From Fidelibacterota bacterium UBA2125 (lineage in GTDB: Bacteria; Fidelibacterota; Marinisomatia; Marinisomatales; S15-B10), in assembly GCA_002329125.1 (NCBI GenBank), contig DCXX01000130.1, positions 1-8,895 on the forward strand: 8,895 nt of DNA. The letters run 5' to 3'. The translations under genes were made by a program, and so were the position numbers. Shown in pieces: positions 1 to 4,988 of this stretch. Position 1 is the stretch's first letter. Each line of letters opens with the position of its first letter. Under the pieces are notes generated by a model, which saw nothing but the letters and a program-made list of their open reading frames with translations, ran no database searches and was not told the DNA's origin.

Positions 1-12
1 CAAACAGGTTTG

Positions 13-60
13 ATGAAACGCCTCAACCTGGAAAATGACGGGGCGGCTTCGGGGATATGA
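13..60 (+). repeat. Left copy of an imperfect direct repeat; possible 3' end of a truncated upstream gene
   Basis: This segment shares two blocks with 846-897. ATGAAACGCCTC at 13-24 is exactly repeated at 886-897. CTCAACCTG, a 2-3 nt spacer and AATGACGGGG at 22-43 recur at 846-866, and a weaker match (TCGGG..AT) follows. The order differs: here the first block precedes and overlaps the second, while in the right copy it follows it. The frame starting at base 1 is open to a TGA at 58-60 and could be the last 19 residues of a gene cut by the window edge, but that is too short to identify. The base composition here is GC-richer than the AT-rich block that follows. Confidence 0.55.
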
Positions 61-75
61 GTAGCACCTACATCG

Positions 76-84
76 TGATATAAT
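76..84 (+). promoter_or_regulatory. Extended -10 promoter for the small AT-rich operon
   Basis: The bases TGATATAAT match the extended -10 consensus (TG, one base, TATAAT). No convincing -35 is seen 17 bases upstream, as expected for extended -10 promoters. Transcription would start near 91, just before the Shine-Dalgarno sequence at 95-99. The two short genes after it would therefore be independently transcribed from just inside the left repeat. Confidence 0.45.
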
Positions 85-94
85 TTTTCGATAC

Positions 95-99
95 AGGAG
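95..99 (+). promoter_or_regulatory. Ribosome binding site of the 43-aa gene
   Basis: AGGAG lies six bases before the ATG at 106. It is the main reason to accept this very short reading frame as a gene. Confidence 0.6.
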
Positions 100-105
100 A
101 TATAT

Positions 106-237
106 ATGGATGATTTAATTAAAGACCTGTTCAAGAATTATTTAATAATAGTTGATAACTATATCGTTCCATTCCTGCGTTCACAAAATGGAATGGTTGT
201 GATTATTGGTATAATCATTTTGTTGATTCTATTCTAA
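106..237 (+). CDS. Small single-pass membrane peptide (43 aa), function unknown
   Basis: The frame runs from ATG to TAA and encodes 43 residues. The first half is polar to amphipathic (begins MDDLIKDLFKNY). The last 14 or so residues, from about residue 30, are almost entirely hydrophobic (Val, Ile, Leu, Gly) and end with Leu-Phe, so this is probably a C-terminally anchored membrane peptide. A good AGGAG ribosome binding site and an extended -10 promoter sit directly upstream, and the next gene starts 9 bases after the stop. Function is not recognisable. A short charged or amphipathic helix plus one membrane segment is seen in toxin-like peptides and in small membrane-complex subunits alike, and the sequence does not decide between these. 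Confidence 0.6.
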   Translation: MDDLIKDLFKNYLIIVDNYIVPFLRSQNGMVVIIGIIILLILF

Positions 238-246
238 TTTGAAAAT

Positions 247-717
247 ATGAAGCAATTTCTAGTACTATTGGTTTATTTTATTACACTTAATTCTGATTTA
301 TTTGCATCGAGCCCTACATTTATTAACATCATAACTAGTTCAGATACAATTCATTATCCAACTTTGACTGATGTGGGTCAAACAGAAATAACTTTAGATA
401 CGGGAATAGTTATATTGATTGATGATGTAAATGCAGTAATGGCGTTCGGACCACTTCAGGGATTACCTATTCTTTCAGGTGCAGCCTGTGGGTATCTTGG
501 TTTTTGCCCAGGGTTTATATTTGCAAGCCTACTTGGGAGTTCTGTGGCAGAAGGGCCTTTGGGATTAATGATAGGTCTAGGCACGGTTGCTTTATCTGGA
601 ATCTTTGCATATAAAACAACTCATCGTATTGTAAGAGAAAAAAACAAAGAAATGGTATATATGGACGGATGGAGCATTGAAGAAAAAAGGGATTTCTTTA
701 TCAATGCGATACCTTAA
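247..717 (+). CDS. Secreted/inner-membrane glycine-rich protein, function unknown
   Basis: A 156-aa protein. Residues 1-20 form a signal-peptide-like segment (MKQFLVLLVYFITLNSDLFA, then SSP) with a plausible cleavage after Ala. Residues about 21-65 look beta-rich and polar. Residues about 66-123 are hydrophobic and rich in Gly and Ala, long enough for two membrane-spanning helices, with two Cys in a short loop (AACGYLGFC). A basic stretch (KTTHRIVREKNKE) and a short C-terminal tail ending in AIP follow. No catalytic motif is seen. It begins 9 bases after the 43-aa gene, so the two are probably co-transcribed; its own ribosome binding site is poor. The codons are strongly A/T-biased compared with the plus-strand genes further right, which may mean different ancestry. 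The layout (signal peptide, beta-like part, Gly-rich membrane hairpin) loosely resembles the protein at 7606-8388, but I see no clear sequence match. Confidence 0.75.
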   Translation: MKQFLVLLVYFITLNSDLFASSPTFINIITSSDTIHYPTLTDVGQTEITLDTGIVILIDDVNAVMAFGPLQGLPILSGAACGYLGFCPGFIFASLLGSSVAEGPLGLMIGLGTVALSGIFAYKTTHRIVREKNKEMVYMDGWSIEEKRDFFINAIP

Positions 718-845
718 TGACATTCGTAATTCAGTTTTCGATTCTTTATGCAATTAAATTTCCCGCCAGCTCTCCTTAGTTTGATTCCAAAGAGGTAGTT
801 CCCCCATTATACTTTCACATCAGTTCTCTTAACCACTTTCCCAAT

Positions 846-897
846 CTCAACCTGTTAATGACGGGGGGACGGTCGGGATGAAAGAATGAAACGCCTC
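846..897 (+). repeat. Right copy of the imperfect direct repeat
   Basis: CTCAACCTG at 846-854, AATGACGGGG at 857-866, a weaker TCGGGAT match at 873-879, and the exact 12-mer ATGAAACGCCTC at 886-897 repeat the sequences at 13-60. The two long blocks alone give 19 matching bases in about 22, too many for chance over this distance. A terminator hairpin begins 11 bases later. The non-coding stretch 718-845 before it shows no gene, strong promoter or obvious hairpin. Confidence 0.55.
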
Positions 898-907
898 TGG
901 CTCAAAT

Positions 908-929
908 AGCCTCCTCACGGGGGCTTTTT
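908..929 (+). terminator. Rho-independent terminator
   Basis: AGCCTCC (908-914) pairs with GGGGGCT (919-925) across the 4-base loop TCAC, giving seven pairs including one G-U, followed by a run of T to 929. It would end transcription coming from the AT-rich block, or from the gene that once adjoined the right repeat, and it insulates the lipoprotein gene downstream. Confidence 0.75.
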
Positions 930-988
930 ATATTATATCCTTTATATATTTAGTAATTTTCATCCACCTAAACGGAAAGGAGTCAATT

Positions 989-1474
989 ATGAAACATCTT
1001 ATTGCCCCCACAATATTGATTTTGATGCTGGGCGGATGTGAAACAGCACAGAAGTCCAATGGATTCGTCCGGACCACGGAAGAGTATTCGTGGCATATCA
1101 GCGGGCAATCCTCCGTCGACCTGGTGATGGAACTAGATAAAGTTTGGGCTGCACGGGATTACGATAAAATGAGAACATTTTTTTCGGACACCGCCAGTTT
1201 CTCATTTGCTGAAGGGGAACAATTCAATTCATTTGATGGGTTTATCGGTCAAGTGAAAAAACAGGCGGAGGCAGGGAACACTTGGACCACGGATTATGCC
1301 TTTGCCGTTGATCTGGCACCCGGTGAAGGCGGTGATTGGGTGAATGCTGCTTTTAGGGTCGAGTTTCCGGAATCGGACCCAAAGAAAAAGGAGGAGGTCT
1401 TTTATGAATGGTACTATGTCAAAAATGGGAAGATCCATACTTGGTCGCAAAGCAAGCAGGTGGTTCTAAAATGA
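989..1474 (+). CDS. NTF2/SnoaL-like lipoprotein
   Basis: A 161-aa protein. Residues 1-17 form a lipoprotein signal: a Lys-His start, a hydrophobic core, then the lipobox Leu-Gly-Gly-Cys with Cys17 as the lipid-bearing residue. The remainder fits a single NTF2/SnoaL-like alpha+beta domain: a helix with W..RDYDKM (about residues 46-62), a strand with FFSDTASFSF, and C-terminal beta strands (VNAAFRVEF, EVFYEWYYVKNGKI), with the typical W..SQ at the end. These domains often bind small hydrophobic ligands or act as enzymes, but no catalytic Asp/His set can be assigned here. The start is fixed by AAGGAG at 977-982, six bases before the ATG. It stands alone between two terminators, so it is probably monocistronic. 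Lipid anchoring in the cell envelope is inferred from the lipobox. Confidence 0.8.
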   Translation: MKHLIAPTILILMLGGCETAQKSNGFVRTTEEYSWHISGQSSVDLVMELDKVWAARDYDKMRTFFSDTASFSFAEGEQFNSFDGFIGQVKKQAEAGNTWTTDYAFAVDLAPGEGGDWVNAAFRVEFPESDPKKKEEVFYEWYYVKNGKIHTWSQSKQVVLK

Positions 1475-1538
1475 TCGCATTTAATACCGTTCTTGACTGA
1501 GTTGGGAACCGATCACTAAGCTATACAGTAGCAAAGAG

Positions 1539-1562
1539 CCCCGCCAAGTAGCGGGGTTTTTT
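1539..1562 (+). terminator. Rho-independent terminator after the lipoprotein gene
   Basis: CCCCGC (1539-1544), loop CAAGTA and GCGGGG (1551-1556) form a perfect six-pair GC stem followed by six T. Read on the minus strand the same stem has only a poor T run (CTCTTT), so it may also help end the convergent three-gene transcript whose last stop is at 1609, but less efficiently. Confidence 0.9.
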
Positions 1563-1608
1563 GTTTCTAGATCCTCCTGGTTGACTTGATGCTACTCGAA
1601 TTGCATCT

Positions 1609-2550
1609 TCACGTATATATATGGCTACCGAGATATTTCATCCCATTGTCGCAGCCAATAGTGACTATCCGTTTGTCGGGTCCAATTTCTTTTGCAAGCT
1701 CGATTGCCGCTACAACATTCAAGCCAGTTGATCCTCCACAAAATATTCCTTCTTTTCTGGCAAGACGTTGGCACATTTTGAAAGCTTGTTCCTGATCAAT
1801 TGCTCTAATTTCTTTTAGCTTAGATCGGTCTAGAAATGGAGGTTCAAATCCTACACCAATTCCCTCAACAAGATGGGGTCCGCCTTTCCCTGTTGTAAGA
1901 AAAGGGGATTGCAAAGGCTCAAATGCTACTAAGTCTACTTGTACTTGTGATTTTACCAGACCGTCATAAGATCCCATCAAGGCAGCCCCAGTTCCTACCG
2001 CTGAACAAAAAAGATCAAGTTCTCCATTAAGTTTCTGTGCTATTTCCGTACCCAGAGGCTTGTATCCAGACCGAACTTCAGGAGATCCAAATTGGTCTGC
2101 ATAGTAAGTGTTAGGTTTTTCCGCCATTTCATAAGCCCGTAATTTCATTCGTTGGATCAAGTCTGGTGTGATAACTCCATCTTGACTTTTTATGACAATA
2201 ACCTCGGCACCAAAAGCTTCCATTGCCCGTTGTTTGCTTTTTGAAAATGCATCAGAAAATACCGCAATAAATTTTAGACCAAGAACAGCTGAGACAAAGG
2301 CCAATGCTGTCCCGGTACTTCCTCCAGTGTATTCAATTACAGTATTGCCCGGAGATAATTCTCCTCTTTCAATAGCATTAGTAAGGACGGATAATGCCAT
2401 ACGATCTTTGTATGAACCGGTGGGATTACCCCCTTCGAGTTTTACCCAAACCTCAGCTGAGTGACTGGGAACAACCTTTTCTAATCGGACAAGAGGGGTG
2501 TTTCCTATTGCATTAAGAGCATTTTTCTTATGATCGATTATATTGTTCAT
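1609..2550 (-). CDS. PLP-dependent cysteine-synthase-family enzyme (fold type II)
   Basis: A 313-aa protein of the normal length for O-acetylserine sulfhydrylase/cystathionine-beta-synthase catalytic domains. Seen in order: IGNTPLVRL (15-23); NPTGSYKDRM (42-51) with Lys48 as the expected PLP Schiff-base lysine; EYTGGSTGTA (73-82), the substrate/carboxylate loop; DQFGSPEVRSGY (152-163); SAVGTGA (183-189), the PLP phosphate-binding loop; VEGIGVGFEPP (228-238); GGSTGLN (272-278); and a C-terminal TIGCDNGMKYL. The TGGSTG loop differs from the TSGNTG of classical cysteine synthases, so the substrate may differ. Family chemistry is beta-replacement on an activated serine with a nucleophile such as sulfide or sulfite. 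It is the last gene of a minus-strand trio, 52 bases after the preceding stop. No good ribosome binding site precedes the ATG. Cysteine synthase, cysteate synthase or another beta-replacing enzyme are all possible; the neighbour makes the second worth testing. Confidence 0.85.
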   Translation of the reverse strand: MNNIIDHKKNALNAIGNTPLVRLEKVVPSHSAEVWVKLEGGNPTGSYKDRMALSVLTNAIERGELSPGNTVIEYTGGSTGTALAFVSAVLGLKFIAVFSDAFSKSKQRAMEAFGAEVIVIKSQDGVITPDLIQRMKLRAYEMAEKPNTYYADQFGSPEVRSGYKPLGTEIAQKLNGELDLFCSAVGTGAALMGSYDGLVKSQVQVDLVAFEPLQSPFLTTGKGGPHLVEGIGVGFEPPFLDRSKLKEIRAIDQEQAFKMCQRLARKEGIFCGGSTGLNVVAAIELAKEIGPDKRIVTIGCDNGMKYLGSHIYT

Positions 2551-2602
2551 CTAATACTATGGCCTGAAGCAATTAAGACTAAATTGACCAATTGGGAGTT
2601 AT

Positions 2603-3295
2603 TTAGAAAGAGGTGGGACGGTAGTAGAACTGTTTTCCGGTTTTTCCCGGTTGACCAATCATCTGCAGATAAGGGAGGGGATCCCCAAGATCAAAATCAA
2701 TATTCTTCAGGAAAGGGTGTACATTCAATTTTCCTGCATCCTCGGTCAACTGATGCTCAAAGAGTTGAGCTTCGATATAACAGTCTGCAATAGTGAGATT
2801 GTCACCATCTGAGGTAAACGCCTGAAAGTATCTTTCCTCATCCCTGAAATTGGTAGTGGGTGAGCAGTTGTTCATGGCCAGGATCTGACCGTCACTGTCT
2901 GAGTAATCAATAGCGATTGCTTCTGAATCGATTTTAGTGTCGGTAAGCAGTCCATGTATGGGAAGCTGGTAATAATCAGCACTGTGATCTAAATGTTCCT
3001 GGCAGGTGCTACCGAGTGAAAGTACATACATAGCAAACTTCGGTACACCCCGAGAAAGATCAGGCGAAACGATGGCACTGAAAATAAGCTCCTGGAACTC
3101 GGGAAGTTCACCAAGAGCACCCTCAGGGAAATTGAAGGCGGTAATATTTACCAGACCTACACCCGGAGATACTTCCATAAGACTGAGCCGAGAAGGGATA
3201 TGCTGCTGAAACAGATCGGTCTCCACTTCGAAGAAAGTGGTCAGTGCAAAATCGAATTCCCAAACAAGAAGGTTTTCACCGGGGGTATGTTTCAT
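2603..3295 (-). CDS. Possible acetoacetate-decarboxylase-fold protein, probably not a classical decarboxylase
   Basis: A 230-aa soluble protein with no signal peptide. Its layout resembles the acetoacetate decarboxylase-like superfamily: an N-terminal strand set (FEVETDLFQQHIP), a central GLVNITAFNF...GELPEFQELIFSAIV segment (47-76), and a beta-rich second half. In the classical enzyme a lysine that forms a Schiff base follows a Gly-Tyr/Phe-Pro motif. Here the comparable stretch reads DYYQLPIHG (107-115), with no lysine, so true decarboxylation by Schiff base looks unlikely if my alignment by eye is right. The gene starts 6 bases after the stop of the acyltransferase gene, with AGGA about 9 bases before the ATG, so the two are almost certainly co-transcribed and possibly translationally linked. 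It may bind or modify the beta-keto amine made by its neighbour, but this is inference. The family call itself is tentative. Confidence 0.45.
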   Translation of the reverse strand: MKHTPGENLLVWEFDFALTTFFEVETDLFQQHIPSRLSLMEVSPGVGLVNITAFNFPEGALGELPEFQELIFSAIVSPDLSRGVPKFAMYVLSLGSTCQEHLDHSADYYQLPIHGLLTDTKIDSEAIAIDYSDSDGQILAMNNCSPTTNFRDEERYFQAFTSDGDNLTIADCYIEAQLFEHQLTEDAGKLNVHPFLKNIDFDLGDPLPYLQMIGQPGKTGKQFYYRPTSF

Positions 3296-3301
3296 GGCCT
3301 A

Positions 3302-4597
3302 TTATCCTATCAAAAAGTTGTATTTATCAGCAGCACGGAGAATAATATCAGCACCCTTGTCCAGTTGTTCATTTGTGTGCTCGGATGTAACAAAAGCCCT
3401 AATTCTTGACCGGTTTTTCGGCACCGCCGGGAACATCATGAGTGAAATATCGATCCCTTCTCGCTGAAGGTAATCACTCAGGGGGAGGGTTAGTCTTTCA
3501 TCTCCGTAAATAATCGGAATAATCCAGCTGGATGAGGTGCCAATGTCAACATGTCCCTTCAGCTTGGATCTAAGGTAGTCTGCATTGTCGATAATCCGTT
3601 TTCTTCTTACTCTTCCATCGGTGCCGCCGGCGAGTTCAATGGATTTGATGAGGCCTCCTGTCACGCCTGGATCCAGAGCACAGGAGAACATGCGAGATCT
3701 GGCATAGTAATTCATGTAGTTGGTAATTTTCTTTTTTGCATAGACGCAACCACCTACTCCGCCGAAAGATTTACTGAATGTGGCAATGATCATATCAGTT
3801 TCTGCCAAAACATTCTGTTCTTCGCAGACACCCCGTCCGTTTTCTCCTGCCACAAGAAGAGAATGTGCTTCATCAACGAGCACAGCGGCACCGTATTTCT
3901 TGGATACTTCAATAATATCCTTCAGTGTTCCGTAGTCTCCATCCGTGCTGTAGACCCCCTCACAACAGACCAATATTCGAGAATTTTTGTAATCGATCCG
4001 CTTCAGTACCTTTTCCAGGAATTCGGCGTCGTTGTGACGGAAGAGAGAGATTTTCCCCTGTGAGAGAATAGCACCATCAATAAGAGAGGCATGCGAGGAG
4101 CGGTCAAGAACCACATGGTCTCCCTTATGAATGAAAGCTGAGATGACGCCCAGATTTGCTCCATAACCTGAAGAAAAGAGAGATACACCATAATCCTTTT
4201 GTCCAAAGAATTGTACAATCTTATCCTCAAGTTCATTGTGGATTTCAAAAGTGCCATTCAGTAGGGGTGAACCGGTGGCACCCAATCCGTAAAGATCCAG
4301 TGCTTTTTTTGCGGCATCAATTACATCGGGATGATAAGAATAACCAAGATAGTTGTAACTGGCAAAGCTGATGAGATTATACTCATCGCCGCTCTCCCGA
4401 CGAACCAAGATCTCCGGCCGCTGAGCCGCTAGATGAGAGACTTCAAAAGTGTACTTGTTGGCGCCTGTGACCATTTGACGCCATTTATCAAACTGGTCGA
4501 TTTCAGCGTGATCCTTCCCGGCGCTCCTGGAAAACATATCCAGGGTGTACTGGGTGTAAGGTTCTTGTTCTATAAGTTTATCGAAAAAGTCTGCCAT
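3302..4597 (-). CDS. Alpha-oxoamine synthase, serine-palmitoyltransferase/cysteate-acyltransferase type
   Basis: A 431-aa fold-type-I PLP enzyme. Such enzymes condense an acyl-CoA or acyl-ACP with an amino acid and lose CO2, giving an alpha-amino ketone. Seen in order: an N-terminal extension of about 70 residues; SYNYLGYSYHPDVI (80-93); GATGSPLLNGTFEIHNELE (106-124); SSGYGANLG (142-150); SHASLIDGAILS (168-179), with His169 expected to stack on PLP; DEAH (242-245); GENGRG (251-256); TFSKSFGGVGG (273-283), with Lys276 the PLP lysine; and FPAVPKNRSRIR (389-400). Length and the LNGTF.IHNELE and SHAS motifs fit serine palmitoyltransferase-like members better than 8-amino-7-oxononanoate synthase (BioF). 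Before PAVP the usual Arg-Pro is replaced by Met-Phe, a position where bacterial serine palmitoyltransferase has a carboxylate-contacting arginine, so the amino-acid substrate is uncertain. It is the first gene of the trio; it has no Shine-Dalgarno sequence and its candidate -10 lies very close, so the 5' leader may be very short. Confidence 0.85.
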   Translation of the reverse strand: MADFFDKLIEQEPYTQYTLDMFSRSAGKDHAEIDQFDKWRQMVTGANKYTFEVSHLAAQRPEILVRRESGDEYNLISFASYNYLGYSYHPDVIDAAKKALDLYGLGATGSPLLNGTFEIHNELEDKIVQFFGQKDYGVSLFSSGYGANLGVISAFIHKGDHVVLDRSSHASLIDGAILSQGKISLFRHNDAEFLEKVLKRIDYKNSRILVCCEGVYSTDGDYGTLKDIIEVSKKYGAAVLVDEAHSLLVAGENGRGVCEEQNVLAETDMIIATFSKSFGGVGGCVYAKKKITNYMNYYARSRMFSCALDPGVTGGLIKSIELAGGTDGRVRRKRIIDNADYLRSKLKGHVDIGTSSSWIIPIIYGDERLTLPLSDYLQREGIDISLMMFPAVPKNRSRIRAFVTSEHTNEQLDKGADIILRAADKYNFLIG

Positions 4598-4611
4598 TGT
4601 CTGAGATTCAG

Positions 4612-4617
4612 ATTATA
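4612..4617 (-). promoter_or_regulatory. Candidate -10 box for the minus-strand trio
   Basis: Read on the minus strand this is a perfect TATAAT, preceded by TGAT. The -35 at the usual distance is weak (TTCCTA). Transcription would begin about 8 bases before the ATG of the acyltransferase gene, leaving almost no leader, in keeping with the missing Shine-Dalgarno sequence. Confidence 0.35.
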
Positions 4618-4665
4618 ATCAGTTACAAATTTGATAGGAAAAATACAGAGCGATGATGACTTATT

Positions 4666-4685
4666 TAGCACTAATTTAGTTGCTA
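4666..4685. repeat. Near-perfect dyad in the divergent intergenic region, possible operator
   Basis: The arms TAGCA-CTAA and TTAG-TGCTA are complementary, with a single T between them and one unpaired T in the right arm. The dyad lies about 50 bases behind the candidate -10 of the minus-strand trio and about 60-80 bases ahead of the candidate promoter of the plus-strand group. That is a reasonable place for a regulator that controls one or both directions. No regulator gene is in the window. Confidence 0.35.
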
Positions 4686-4746
4686 CTGACGGGGTAAATC
4701 AATTCATTTTCGCCGCGTGATCCATGTCAAACAGAAGTAAGTTATT

Positions 4747-4777
4747 TTTGATTAAATTAGGATTTGGAATAGGTTTG
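4747..4777 (+). promoter_or_regulatory. Candidate Bacteroidetes-style promoter for the plus-strand gene group
   Basis: TTTG at 4747-4750 and TAGGTTTG at 4770-4777 (pattern TAnnTTTG) are 19 bases apart, as in the -33/-7 consensus of Bacteroidetes. The predicted start would leave only a few leader bases before the ATG at 4788. The match is to short motifs, so chance is a real alternative. Confidence 0.25.
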
Positions 4778-4787
4778 GTAACTATCA

Positions 4788-4964
4788 ATGGAAAATCACA
4801 CAGAAATACTCAATAAAGTTGCTGAAAGGATTAAAGCTTTCGAGCAGGGCGGCGGTGATATGGAAGAAGATCTCTGGCCACCAGCAAGAGAGGTGCTGGC
4901 TGAGCTTAAGTCCATTCTCCAGGAGGCTAATCCTCCTGTGATTCTTCAGTCAGACAGCGACTAG
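4788..4964 (+). CDS. Small acidic helical protein (58 aa), function unknown
   Basis: ATG to TAG, 58 residues, too short for most gene-finding cut-offs. Residues 4-20 (begins HTEILNKVAERIKAFEQ) and 32-47 (PAREVLAELKSILQEA) look like two amphipathic helices separated by a Gly-rich, acidic turn containing GGGD and EEDLWPP, so a helical hairpin is likely. There is no signal peptide, membrane segment or Cys. It lies 24 bases before the FecR/beta-barrel gene on the same strand and is probably co-transcribed with it. The ribosome binding site is weak. The even helical pattern and the position argue for a real gene, but the function is unknown. Confidence 0.55.
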   Translation: MENHTEILNKVAERIKAFEQGGGDMEEDLWPPAREVLAELKSILQEANPPVILQSDSD

Positions 4965-4988
4965 TCTAACCAATCTCTTAACAGAACA

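Noticed and set aside
780..881. Open plus-strand frame running into the right repeat
   Set aside because: It has no start codon with a ribosome binding site, is only about 33 codons long and does not match the frame of the left copy throughout.
2192..2464. Plus-strand 90-aa frame opposite the cysteine-synthase-family gene
   Set aside because: It overlaps the PLP-lysine and TGGSTG region on the other strand and has no translation signals; it is a shadow.
3551..4063. Plus-strand open frame of 170 aa inside the acyltransferase gene
   Set aside because: It is antisense to conserved motifs (DEAH, TFSKS) of a clear PLP enzyme and shows no protein family features of its own.
4686..4693. Third copy of the TGACGGGG repeat motif
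   Set aside because: Only eight bases match the repeats at 34-43 and 857-866 and the flanks differ, which is compatible with chance.
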